Source: Helicobacter salomonis
GTDB taxonomy: Bacteria > Campylobacterota > Campylobacteria > Campylobacterales > Helicobacteraceae
Length of the DNA stretch: 64,000 nt
Assembly: GCF_017979425.1 (NCBI RefSeq)
Contig: NZ_JAERIS010000006.1
Location: 1-64,000 of the forward strand
Direction of reading: 5' to 3'
Below the pieces are notes generated by a model that saw only the letters and a list, made by a program, of their open reading frames with translations, was not told the origin of the DNA and did no database searches. The position numbers were made by a program, and so were the translations under genes. Numbering within the stretch: position 1 is the first letter of the stretch; each line of letters opens with the position of its first letter. Shown piece after piece: positions 18,581-27,380 of the stretch.

Positions 18581-20371
18581 TTAATTTCCAAAACTAGTTG
18601 CCCCAGTTTCTGCACTGGTGGCTACACTTCTAAAGCCGGCAAAGAGCTCGCGTCCACTGCCAAAATGATCGCGTGAAGTGGGTTTAGGCGTCCTTGCCTG
18701 CCACTCTGTAGGTTCTACAAGAGCCTCTAAAATCCCCTCTTTAGCATCTAAGAGCACCTCATCGCCCTCTTGCAAGAGGGCGATCGCCCCGCCCAGAAGA
18801 GCTTCAGGGCTTAGATGAATAGCCGCGGGCACTTTGCCCGATGCTCCACTCATACGCCCATCGGTGATCAACGCCACCTTAAAGCCCTGATCTTGGAGTG
18901 TGCCTAAAATGGGGGTGAGTTTGTGTAGCTCGGGCATGCCATTGGCACGCGGACCCTGGTAGGGTAACACCGCGATAAAATCACGATTCAAATCCCCCTG
19001 TTTAAAGCGATCTGAAAACTCTTGTTGAGAGTGGAATACAAGGGCAGGAGCTTGGATTCTTTGGTGTTCTGGAGCAACTGCGGAGATTTTGATCACTGCG
19101 CGTCCTAAATTCCCCTTGAGTGTCCTTAGTCCTCCATCTACACTAAAGGGCTCTTTTACAGGGCGCACAATATTGGTATCTAAACTCTCTAACACGCCCT
19201 CTTTGTAAGTGAGTTTGTCCTCTAGCAAATAAGGGTTTTGGGTGTAGGCGTGCAAGCCCTCTCCCATGATCGTTTCACAATCCTCATGCAAGAGTCCCGC
19301 ACTCAAGAGTTCGCGCACCACAAAGGCTAACCCTCCGGCTGCCTCAAATTGGTTCACATCGGCTTTACCATTGGGATAGACACGCGCTAAAAGGGGAGTC
19401 ATCTGAGAAATCGCGTCAAAATCATCCCAATTAATGATAATCCCTGCGGCCTTGGCAATCGCTACAAGATGGATAGTGTGATTAGTTGAGCCTCCTGTCG
19501 CCATCAAGCCCACCATCGCGTTCACAATATTCTTTTCACTTAGCAACACCCCAATGGGTTTAACCTCTTGGGTAGCCATATGCGTAGCAGCTGCTTTAAC
19601 TAATGCTTGCCTTAAGGAGGTAGTAGGATTGATAAAGGCAGAATTTGGTAGGTGCAAGCCCATGAGCTCCACCATCATTTGGTTAGAGTTAGCCGTACCA
19701 TAGAAAGTACAAGTGCCCACAGAATGGTAAGATTGCATCTCACTTTCTAAAAGCGCATCCCTAGAGATTTTGCCCTGAGCAAAGAGTTCGCGCGTTTTAG
19801 ACTTTTGTGCGTTAGAAATCCCACTACTCATCGGCCCTGAGGGCACAAAAATGCTAGGCAAATGCCCAAACTGAAGCGCACCAATGAGCAAGCCGGGCAC
19901 AATTTTATCACACACTCCTAAGTAAAACGCTCCATCAAAGACATTATGAGAAAGGGCAACCGCAGTGCTCATCGCGATCACATCGCGCGAAAAGAGGCTA
20001 AGTTCCATGCCCTCATACCCTTGCGTGATCCCATCACACATGGCGGGTACTCCTCCAGCAAATTGTGCACTCAAACCATACCTAACTAGCTCTTCTTTAA
20101 TGAGATCGGGGTAGGTTTTAAAAGGCTGGTGAGCAGATAGCATGTCATTGTAGGCCGAAACAATGGCGAAATTGCGCCTTTGGGTGTCTTTGATAGTGTC
20201 CTTAAGATGAGCGGGTAGGCTGGCATAAGTGTGCGCTAAGTTCGCACAACCCAAATCTTTGCGTGCAATTTTGCCTTGATGTTGCGTAACGCGTTCTAAA
20301 TAAGCTTGACGGGTGGGCTTGCTACGCTCCATGATAAGTTTTGTAACATGCTCGAGAGCTTTTAGTGCCAT
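18581..20371 (-). CDS. edd: 6-phosphogluconate dehydratase
   Basis: The 596-residue member of the IlvD/Edd family dehydrates 6-phosphogluconate to KDPG using an iron-sulfur cluster. The cluster cysteines are seen in PAMCDGITQGYEGM and FYLGVCDKIVPGL, with DGRMSGASGKVPAAIH near the C-terminus. It is the first gene of the minus-strand edd-eda pair and divergent from zwf, with 91 bases between the two starts, so both sides may be regulated together. Confidence 0.96.
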   Translation of the reverse strand: MALKALEHVTKLIMERSKPTRQAYLERVTQHQGKIARKDLGCANLAHTYASLPAHLKDTIKDTQRRNFAIVSAYNDMLSAHQPFKTYPDLIKEELVRYGLSAQFAGGVPAMCDGITQGYEGMELSLFSRDVIAMSTAVALSHNVFDGAFYLGVCDKIVPGLLIGALQFGHLPSIFVPSGPMSSGISNAQKSKTRELFAQGKISRDALLESEMQSYHSVGTCTFYGTANSNQMMVELMGLHLPNSAFINPTTSLRQALVKAAATHMATQEVKPIGVLLSEKNIVNAMVGLMATGGSTNHTIHLVAIAKAAGIIINWDDFDAISQMTPLLARVYPNGKADVNQFEAAGGLAFVVRELLSAGLLHEDCETIMGEGLHAYTQNPYLLEDKLTYKEGVLESLDTNIVRPVKEPFSVDGGLRTLKGNLGRAVIKISAVAPEHQRIQAPALVFHSQQEFSDRFKQGDLNRDFIAVLPYQGPRANGMPELHKLTPILGTLQDQGFKVALITDGRMSGASGKVPAAIHLSPEALLGGAIALLQEGDEVLLDAKEGILEALVEPTEWQARTPKPTSRDHFGSGRELFAGFRSVATSAETGATSFGN

Positions 20372-20462
20372 AGATGATCCTTGTATGTCTTGTGTATGTC
20401 CAAAGTATGCTATCTTTTTGGTAAAAATATCCCATGTCCTAAATGGGCTTAGAAGGATTTTA
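20372..20462. promoter_or_regulatory. Divergent edd/zwf promoter region
   Basis: This 91-base gap must hold the start signals for both arms of the glucose unit. On the plus strand GTATGCTATC around 20404-20413 resembles a -10 box for zwf, and AGAAGGA just before the ATG is a good ribosome site. No clear operator palindrome was seen. Confidence 0.4.
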
Positions 20463-21794
20463 ATGCGTGAGGGTCATTTTATTTTACTAGGCGCAACGGG
20501 GGATTTAGCTTTGCGTAAGATTTTCCCCGCCCTCTATAGAGCTTATAAGGATCAGTTATTAGTCCCTAGTATTTTAGCTACGGGGCGTTCGCGCCTTAGT
20601 CGCGAGGAATTTCTACATTTATTAGACACCAAGACAAAGCCTCATCTCAAAAATCTTGATTTGGTATTGTGGGAAAATTTTACCCAGCATATTGAATATG
20701 TACCGATGGACTTAACCCAAGCCCAGGATTTTAAAGCTCTCACGCAAAAGCCCCTTCACCCCAATACGCTCATTTATTTTTCCATCGCTCCAGAGTTTTT
20801 TGCGATCGCTTGCGCGCATTTGGCGCAGGTGGGACTGAACGCCCCCCAAGTTAAGATTGTGTTAGAAAAGCCCTTAGGGGTGGATCTGCACTCCGCGCGC
20901 GCGATTCACAAGAGTATTGCCCAGCACTACCAGGAAAGCCAAATTTATCGCATCGATCACTATTTGGGTAAGCAGAGCGTGCAAAATCTCTTGGGTCTGC
21001 GCGTCTCTAATCCCTGGCTTCAAGCCCTTTGCAATCATGGTCATGTTGATCATGTGCAAATTAGCGTGTGCGAAACCTTGGGGGTGGAGAGTCGAGGGGG
21101 CTTTTACGACCCCATGGGGGCACTGCGTGACATGCTTCAAAACCACATGCTCCAAATGCTCGCCCTACTCACCATGCCCCCACCCTCAAACTTAGATGCC
21201 TCCTCCATCCGCAAAGCTAAACTCTCTTTACTCCAAAGTCTCAAACCCTTAGATGACCAAGCGGTGCGCCACCAAGTAGTGCGCGCTCAATACAGCGCAA
21301 ATGATGCACTAGTGGGCTATAGGCAAGAATCCCATGTCAATCCACAAAGCCAAACTGAAACCTTTGTCGCGCTCAAACTAGAAATTGATCGCCCCGAATG
21401 GGTGGATGTGCCCTTTTATCTGCGCACAGGCAAGCGCATGGGGGGTTCTTTCGTGCAAGTGGTAGTTGGTTTTAAAGGGGACAACTCTCTAGTCTTTAAC
21501 ATCCAACCCAACCCAACTATTTCGCTGAGTCTGCATGCCAATGCTCCCATCGTATTGCAAAGTGCACTAGAGGGTGGCATGGACGCTTACCAACGCCTCA
21601 TCTTAGATGCCTTTGACTCCAACCAAAGTTCGTTCAACCACCAAGACGAGTTAGAGGCTGCTTGGGTGTGGCTTGATCCCATCTTGCAAGCATGGCAGGC
21701 CAATGAAACCCCCTTGTATTTCTACCCAGCGGGGAGTTTTGGTCCCAAAGAGGCTTTTGATCTGCTGGAGAAGGAGGGGCGTGCGTGGTTTTGA
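20463..21794 (+). CDS. zwf: Glucose-6-phosphate 1-dehydrogenase
   Basis: The 443-residue enzyme oxidises glucose 6-phosphate to 6-phosphogluconolactone. The nucleotide fold starts with LGATGDLALRKIFPAL (residues about 8-23) and the active-site motif YRIDHYLGKQSVQN is intact. The ATG at 20463 is preferred because it has an AGAAGGA site and gives the family N-terminus; the frame extends 50 codons upstream without similarity. It overlaps the following pgl gene by ten bases and leads the operon zwf-pgl-pgl2-glk-pgi-gluP. Confidence 0.95.
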   Translation: MREGHFILLGATGDLALRKIFPALYRAYKDQLLVPSILATGRSRLSREEFLHLLDTKTKPHLKNLDLVLWENFTQHIEYVPMDLTQAQDFKALTQKPLHPNTLIYFSIAPEFFAIACAHLAQVGLNAPQVKIVLEKPLGVDLHSARAIHKSIAQHYQESQIYRIDHYLGKQSVQNLLGLRVSNPWLQALCNHGHVDHVQISVCETLGVESRGGFYDPMGALRDMLQNHMLQMLALLTMPPPSNLDASSIRKAKLSLLQSLKPLDDQAVRHQVVRAQYSANDALVGYRQESHVNPQSQTETFVALKLEIDRPEWVDVPFYLRTGKRMGGSFVQVVVGFKGDNSLVFNIQPNPTISLSLHANAPIVLQSALEGGMDAYQRLILDAFDSNQSSFNHQDELEAAWVWLDPILQAWQANETPLYFYPAGSFGPKEAFDLLEKEGRAWF

Positions 21795-22495
21795 ATTTTT
21801 TAGAACTTACTAATATGGGTACTCCTCAAGGATACCTAGATAGTTTTGGATGCCATGCTAGTGCCTTCACAGATGATCTAGATTATCTTTACGCCACAGA
21901 CGATCACCAAATCCATATCGCCTTTTCGGGAGGCAAAAGCCCGATCCCCTTTTTAGAGTATTTGGCAGGTCTCACTTGGTGGGATGAATACACTCTTGGT
22001 TTAGTCGACGATCGCATTGTCCCCCCTGATCACGAGGATAGCAATGCGCGTTTGATCCATAGGCATTTTTTAGATAAGGTGCGCTCTAAATTTAACATTG
22101 ATGTGCCCTTTACCCCCTTGGTTACAGATGCCAGCCTCCCTCCCGAGATGATCTTACAAAAGGCCCTGGAGAGTTACAAACAACCCGATTTAGCCCTGCT
22201 TGGTATGGGCTTGGACGGACACACCGCCTCGCTTTTCCCCGATGCACCTGAATACGAGCATGCCCTAAGCACCGCAGAGCCTCTTGTGCTCACCACGCCT
22301 CAAAATGCCCCCCACAAGCGTATTAGCATGAGTTTGCGCGCTTTAGAGAGTTGTAAAGAAACTTGGTTACTCATCTCTGGAGAGGAGAAACGCAGGGTTT
22401 TTGATGAGGCTGCCAAGGGGATCAACCCCCAACTTCCCATTTCCTACATCTTGCATTCTGAAAAGGTGAGTTGTAATGTCTTCTATACCCCATAA
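21785..22495 (+). CDS. pgl: 6-phosphogluconolactonase
   Basis: The 236-residue protein hydrolyses 6-phosphogluconolactone. It keeps the family phosphate loop AFSGGKSP, the VDDRIVPPDHEDSN segment (family DER-VP...SN pattern) and [17 protein letters not shown]. The start is a GTG at 21785 that overlaps zwf; an ATG at 21815 is an alternative. A divergent copy follows directly. It corresponds to H. pylori HP1102 by position. Confidence 0.9.
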   Translation: MVLNFLELTNMGTPQGYLDSFGCHASAFTDDLDYLYATDDHQIHIAFSGGKSPIPFLEYLAGLTWWDEYTLGLVDDRIVPPDHEDSNARLIHRHFLDKVRSKFNIDVPFTPLVTDASLPPEMILQKALESYKQPDLALLGMGLDGHTASLFPDAPEYEHALSTAEPLVLTTPQNAPHKRISMSLRALESCKETWLLISGEEKRRVFDEAAKGINPQLPISYILHSEKVSCNVFYTP

Positions 22496-22518
22496 AACCT
22501 GCATTTGCCCAGAGAGTT

Positions 22519-23244
22519 ATGATGATTGCGCTTTTTGAAGAACTTCCCGCCCAAAGACCTCAAGGGTCTGAGGATAGCTATATTAAGAGTGTAGCTTTCG
22601 GGATTTCAGGTTTTGCAAGCGATTGGCTCACCTTCCCCCCCATTCGACAAGATCATGTGCGCATGGCTTTTTCTGGGGACAAAACACTCACCCCTTTATT
22701 AAAAGCACTAGCAGAGATCAACTCTTGGTGGGAGGGCTTTTCTATCTGTCTTGCAGATGAATGCGTGGTAGATAGAGATCATGAAGAGAGCGGTGCTAGA
22801 TTGATTGAAGAGCATTTTTTAAAGAGGTGTAGGGCTCGATTCTGCGTGCCTCTGCCCTTTACCCCCCTTGTGTGCGATGCAACCCTGCCTTTAGAGACCA
22901 TCTTCCAAGAAGCACTTTCTCAATACCAACAACCCGATTTAGCACTGCTTGGCATGGGTGCTGATGGGCACATCGCCTCGCTTTTCCCCGATGCGCCTGA
23001 GTATGAGCATGCTATGAGCACCACCCAGCCCCTCGTGCTCACCACATCCAAAAACGACCCTTTTAAACGCTTGGGCATGTCTTTGAGCGCGCTTGAAAAT
23101 TGTAAAAGCGTTTTTTTGTTCACCACTGGAGAAGAGAAAGGGGCTATGTTCGATCTAGCTAAAAAGCAGATCAACCCCCAACTTCCCATTTCTTATATCT
23201 TACATTCTGAAAAGGTTGAGTGCTTTGTCTTCTACATCCGATAA
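22519..23244 (+). CDS. Divergent second 6-phosphogluconolactonase-like protein
   Basis: The 241-residue product is clearly a tandem copy of the preceding gene: long stretches agree, among them [10 protein letters not shown] near the middle and [16 protein letters not shown] near the end. Family residues have changed: the phosphate loop reads AFSGDKTL, the DER-VP segment reads [15 protein letters not shown] (Arg to Cys, Pro to Asp, Asn to Gly) and the active His motif reads [12 protein letters not shown]. The reading frame is intact and translation is probably coupled to glk through a 29-base overlap, so it is kept as a gene. It may be a weak lactonase, act on another sugar lactone, or be a pseudoenzyme. 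Confidence 0.85.
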   Translation: MMIALFEELPAQRPQGSEDSYIKSVAFGISGFASDWLTFPPIRQDHVRMAFSGDKTLTPLLKALAEINSWWEGFSICLADECVVDRDHEESGARLIEEHFLKRCRARFCVPLPFTPLVCDATLPLETIFQEALSQYQQPDLALLGMGADGHIASLFPDAPEYEHAMSTTQPLVLTTSKNDPFKRLGMSLSALENCKSVFLFTTGEEKGAMFDLAKKQINPQLPISYILHSEKVECFVFYIR

Positions 23245-24211
23245 AACTTACCCCCGCCTGCTTGCCGACATTGGAGGCACGAACGCACGCTTTGGACTGG
23301 AGGTTGCTCCAGACAAGATTGAATGCATTGAAGTGTTACCTTGTCAAGATTATAACACCGTTGTTGACGCAATCAAAGCGTATTTGACTAAAGTCAATAA
23401 TCCCCCTGTGAAATACGCCGCAATCGCCATCGCTAACCCCGTCATGGGCGATTGGGTGCAAATGACTAACCATCACTGGGCGTTCTCCATTGAAACCACG
23501 CGCCAAGCTCTCAAGCTAGAGGTGCTTATTTTGATCAATGACTTTACCGCCCAAGCCCATGCTATCTCTAAGATAGACCCTGAAGAGTTGCTACAGGTGG
23601 GGGGGAATGTGTGTGGAATTGATGCGCCTAAAGTAGTGCTAGGACCGGGCACAGGTTTAGGGGTGAGTGCGCTCATTCCCTGCTGTGATGGTTCTTACAC
23701 GGCTCTAGCCGGGGAAGGGGGGCATGTAAGCTTTGCGCCCTTTGATGATACCGAGATTATGATTTGGCATTATGCGCGTAAAAAATATGGACATGTGTCT
23801 GCTGAACGCTTTTTAAGCGGGGCAGGCTTAGTGCTCATCCATGCCGCTCTAGCTGATCGAGAGGGCGTTAAAGTCAATCATATGACCCCTGAGCTCATCA
23901 GTCAACAGGCACTCAGCGGTAAATCCCCTCTATGTCGTCTTACTTTGGATATTTTTTGCACTATCTTAGGCACTGTGGCCTCCAACATGGCCTTGATTTT
24001 AGGTGCGCGTGGAGGAGTGTATCTGTGTGGAGGTATTATCCCGCGCTTTATTGACTATTTCAAAACCTCTCCCTTTCGCTTGCGCTTTGAAAATAAGGGG
24101 CGTTTTGCGGCGTATTTGGCGGCTATTCCCGTTTATGTGGTGTTGGCTAAACATCCGGGTATCAAGGGTGTAGCTGTGGCATTAGACAATCATTTAAAGG
24201 TTAAAGCATGA
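23216..24211 (+). CDS. glk: Glucokinase
   Basis: The 331-residue ROK/Glk-type kinase phosphorylates glucose after uptake by GluP. Motifs: [17 protein letters not shown] (ATP phosphate loop), the glucose-binding segment [15 protein letters not shown], and [15 protein letters not shown]. The start is probably the TTG at 23216 or 23225, inside the end of the previous gene, since no ATG precedes the family N-terminus. H. pylori HP1103 has the same place after pgl. Confidence 0.93.
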   Translation: MSALSSTSDKTYPRLLADIGGTNARFGLEVAPDKIECIEVLPCQDYNTVVDAIKAYLTKVNNPPVKYAAIAIANPVMGDWVQMTNHHWAFSIETTRQALKLEVLILINDFTAQAHAISKIDPEELLQVGGNVCGIDAPKVVLGPGTGLGVSALIPCCDGSYTALAGEGGHVSFAPFDDTEIMIWHYARKKYGHVSAERFLSGAGLVLIHAALADREGVKVNHMTPELISQQALSGKSPLCRLTLDIFCTILGTVASNMALILGARGGVYLCGGIIPRFIDYFKTSPFRLRFENKGRFAAYLAAIPVYVVLAKHPGIKGVAVALDNHLKVKA

Positions 24212-25872
24212 GTTTAACAGCCCTGAGCACTTTTAAAGCACTAAGCGCGCATTTTGAGAATGTCAAAGAAATGCATATGAAGGACATGTTCGCCAACGAT
24301 CCTGAACGCGCCACGCGCTATTTTCTCAAAGTGGGCAGTCTCTGTTTGGATTATTCTAAAAACCGCATCAATGATGAAACTTTGAAGCTTTTGAGAGATT
24401 TAGCTCAAGAGTGTGCTTTAGAGCGCAAGATTGAGGCGATGTTTTCGGGGGAAAAGATCAACGCTACAGAGGGACGCGCAGTGTTGCATACAGCCCTACG
24501 CAACCAGTCTCAAGAAAAAGTGAGGGTGGATGGGGAGGATGTGATGCCTAAAGTGCGCGATGTGCTTGCGCGTATGGCAGATTTTAGCGACGCTTTGCGC
24601 TGTGGGCGTTGGTTGGGCTATACCAACCAAATCATCACTGATGTGGTGAACATTGGTATCGGGGGCTCGGACTTGGGGGCGCTCATGGTGTGCAAGGCCT
24701 TAAAGCGTTATGCTCACCCTAGACTTAACATGTATTTTGTCTCCAATGTGGATGGGATTCAGATTCAAAGTGTTTTGGATAAAATCCACCCTGAGACTAC
24801 GCTGTTTATTGTCGCTTCTAAGACCTTTTCCACTCAAGAAACCTTGACAAATGCCCTGAGTGCGCGCGCGTGGTTTCTAGCCCATGCCCATGATGAAGTC
24901 CACATCGCCAAACATTTTGTGGCCGTTTCAACTAATAAGCAAGCCGTGCAAGACTTTGGAATCGACACCAAAAACATGTTTGAGTTTTGGAATTGGGTAG
25001 GCGGGCGCTATAGTCTGTGGTCAGCCATTGGACTCTCTATCATGATCTATTTGGGTAAGGAGAATTTTCAAGAACTGCTAGAAGGCGCATTTGAGATGGA
25101 TACGCATTTCAGGAGCACCCCCTTTGAGCACAATATGCCCGTAATTTTGGCTTTGCTAGGGGTTTGGTATGTGAACTTCTTTGATGCAGGTAGTCACTTA
25201 ATCGCTCCCTACGATCAGTATTTGCGCTATCTTCCTCGATTTATCCAACAATTAGACATGGAGAGCAATGGCAAGCGCACCACACTTAAGGGCGAGGTGG
25301 TCAATTACGATACAGGGCCCATTATTTGGGGAGATTTGGGCATTAACTCCCAACACGCCTTTTTTCAATTATTGCATCAGGGCACGCATTTAACCCCTAT
25401 TGATTTTATCGCTTCTTTGAGCAAAGAGGGTAATTTACCCGGCCACCATGAAATTTTGCTGAGTAATGTCTTTGCCCAGGCAGAGGCCTTTATGAAGGGC
25501 AAGGATTACCAAGAAGCCTATGCACAGCTCATAGAAAAGGGTGTGCCTCCTGAACAGGCCTGCGTCATTGCGCCTCACCGAGTTTTTTCAGGCAATCGCC
25601 CCAGCAATGTACTCTTGCTAGATGCCATCACTCCTAACAGCATTGGGAATTTGGTTGCCCTTTATGAGCATAAAATTTTTGTGCAGGGAGCCATTTGGGA
25701 TATTAATAGCTTTGATCAATGGGGTGTGGAATTAGGTAAAGAGCTAGCTAAGGATATTTTGGTCCAGCTGCGAGAGGGGAACGCGCAGAGCTTCCATGAT
25801 AGCTCGACACAACACTTAATCAACCTCTATAAAATCTACAACAAAGGAGTTTTACATGCAGACCAAGAGTAA
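24208..25872 (+). CDS. pgi: Glucose-6-phosphate isomerase
   Basis: The 554-residue enzyme interconverts glucose 6-phosphate and fructose 6-phosphate, linking this operon with gluconeogenesis. It shows [26 protein letters not shown], and the [12 protein letters not shown] and C-terminal [12 protein letters not shown] family signatures. It overlaps glk by four bases and gluP by 17. In H. pylori pgi is elsewhere (HP1166), so its presence here is a local rearrangement. Confidence 0.96.
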   Translation: MSLTALSTFKALSAHFENVKEMHMKDMFANDPERATRYFLKVGSLCLDYSKNRINDETLKLLRDLAQECALERKIEAMFSGEKINATEGRAVLHTALRNQSQEKVRVDGEDVMPKVRDVLARMADFSDALRCGRWLGYTNQIITDVVNIGIGGSDLGALMVCKALKRYAHPRLNMYFVSNVDGIQIQSVLDKIHPETTLFIVASKTFSTQETLTNALSARAWFLAHAHDEVHIAKHFVAVSTNKQAVQDFGIDTKNMFEFWNWVGGRYSLWSAIGLSIMIYLGKENFQELLEGAFEMDTHFRSTPFEHNMPVILALLGVWYVNFFDAGSHLIAPYDQYLRYLPRFIQQLDMESNGKRTTLKGEVVNYDTGPIIWGDLGINSQHAFFQLLHQGTHLTPIDFIASLSKEGNLPGHHEILLSNVFAQAEAFMKGKDYQEAYAQLIEKGVPPEQACVIAPHRVFSGNRPSNVLLLDAITPNSIGNLVALYEHKIFVQGAIWDINSFDQWGVELGKELAKDILVQLREGNAQSFHDSSTQHLINLYKIYNKGVLHADQE

Positions 25873-27076
25873 TAATTTCGCCCTGGCTACCCTGACGGCA
25901 TTGTTTTTTATGATGGGTTTCATTACAGTGCTCAATGACATTTTGATTCCCCATCTTAGGAAGATATTCGATCTCAACTATTTTGAAGCTGCATTGGTAC
26001 AATTTTGTTTTTTTGGAGCTTATTTTATCACGGGGGGATTTTTTGGAAAATTGCTCGATAAGATCGGCTATCCAGCTGGGGTAGTAGGGGGGTTTTTACT
26101 CACTGCTTTGGGCTGTGTGCTTTTCTACCCCGCCGCTTCTACGGCTTCCTATCCTATCTTTCTGGGCGCGCTCTTTGTCTTAGCCAGTGGAGTCGTGCTC
26201 TTGCAAACAGCGGGCAACCCCTTTGTTACTTTGCTATCGCCAGGTAAGGAAGCGAGTGCGCTCACGCTAGTGCAGGCTTTCAACTCGTTAGGCACATTCT
26301 TAGGACCACACTTTGGTGCCCTGCTCATCATTGCGGACACAGCAGAAATGGTCGATAAGGTTAAAGGTGCGCAATCTGTGCAAATTCCTTATCTGATGAT
26401 TGCGGGCGTGGCCGTTCTGCTCGCTGTGGTGATTTATCTACTCAAATTGCCCGATGTGCGTGAACGCGCTGAACAAATCAGCGAAGAAAACCACGATGGT
26501 AAACAGAGCATGTTTGAGTATTCTCATTTAGTGCTTGGAGCTTTGGCGATTTTCTTTTATGTGGGTGCGGAAGTGTCCATTGGATCGTTCTTGGTCCTCA
26601 CTATGGAAAAAGTTGCCAGCATGGATGCCAAGACCAGTGCGCACTACATCAGCTTCTATTGGGGTGGGGCGATGGTGGGGCGCTTCATCGGGAGCGCGAT
26701 TATGTCTAAAATTGCGCCCAATAAATGTTTAGCCTTTAATGCAATCACTAATGTGGTGTTGCTTATCTTGGCGATTGTTTTTGATAGCCATGTAACGATT
26801 TATTTCTTACTTGCCATCGGACTCTTCAACTCCATCATGTTCCCCACTATTTTCTCCTTAGCGACTAAAAATCTAGGCAAGTTTACCAGCCAAGCTTCTG
26901 GACTTATCTGTATTGCCATTGTCGGGGGCGCACTCGTGCCTCCCGTGCAAGGGATTGTCGCCGACTACATGGGGCTTATCACCTCTTATCTCGTTCCCAT
27001 GGTTTGCTATTTCTATATCGTTTTCTTTGCCATTCAAGGCTATAAAGTGATCACAGACAAGGAAGAGATGGTATAA
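25856..27076 (+). CDS. gluP: Glucose/galactose:proton or sodium symporter GluP
   Basis: The 406-residue protein has about twelve membrane helices and belongs to the fucose-galactose-glucose-H+ symporter family of MFS carriers. Typical parts are [18 protein letters not shown] near the start, [13 protein letters not shown] between helices 2 and 3, and [14 protein letters not shown]. It imports glucose, the only sugar H. pylori is known to use. In H. pylori it is HP1174, away from the Entner-Doudoroff genes; here it closes the operon and overlaps pgi by 17 bases. Confidence 0.93.
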   Translation: MQTKSNNFALATLTALFFMMGFITVLNDILIPHLRKIFDLNYFEAALVQFCFFGAYFITGGFFGKLLDKIGYPAGVVGGFLLTALGCVLFYPAASTASYPIFLGALFVLASGVVLLQTAGNPFVTLLSPGKEASALTLVQAFNSLGTFLGPHFGALLIIADTAEMVDKVKGAQSVQIPYLMIAGVAVLLAVVIYLLKLPDVRERAEQISEENHDGKQSMFEYSHLVLGALAIFFYVGAEVSIGSFLVLTMEKVASMDAKTSAHYISFYWGGAMVGRFIGSAIMSKIAPNKCLAFNAITNVVLLILAIVFDSHVTIYFLLAIGLFNSIMFPTIFSLATKNLGKFTSQASGLICIAIVGGALVPPVQGIVADYMGLITSYLVPMVCYFYIVFFAIQGYKVITDKEEMV

Positions 27077-27380
27077 CCATAGATCTCACAGGCATAACAG
27101 CCCTTTTACAGGAGTCTATAAGGCTAGCACCAGCATGGCTGTGCTAATATTTGTGCAATCAAGGGGTAATACCCTTGGGGTTGGGGCATCAACCTTTGGA
27201 ATAGGGAACGTAAGACTCCAAACGGAGCTGTCCTGCTTGAAGCCGCGATCTCCACTAAAGTTAGAATCCCCTAACTTTAGTTATGGGAGAGTATGTCAAA
27301 GGAGTCTGTAAAAGCCACCCCTCCTTGGGTGGGTAAGTAGGATGCACAGGTTCTGCGATCTGTAGGATTTGACGGGTGTT
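27077..27380. mobile_element. Degenerate IS605-type end relic
   Basis: This 304-base gap has no gene. It holds three hairpins: 27126-27145 (AGCAC/GTGCT), 27160-27177 (CAAGGG/CCCTTG) and a perfect 11-bp stem at 27254-27264/27271-27281. The layout, with the last hairpin followed by GGGAGAGTATGTCA, looks like the right end of an IS200/IS605 element after a decayed tnpB 3' end. GGAGTCTRTAA occurs on both sides (about 27113 and 27302). A simple terminator region for gluP and ligA, which converge here, is the alternative. Confidence 0.4.
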
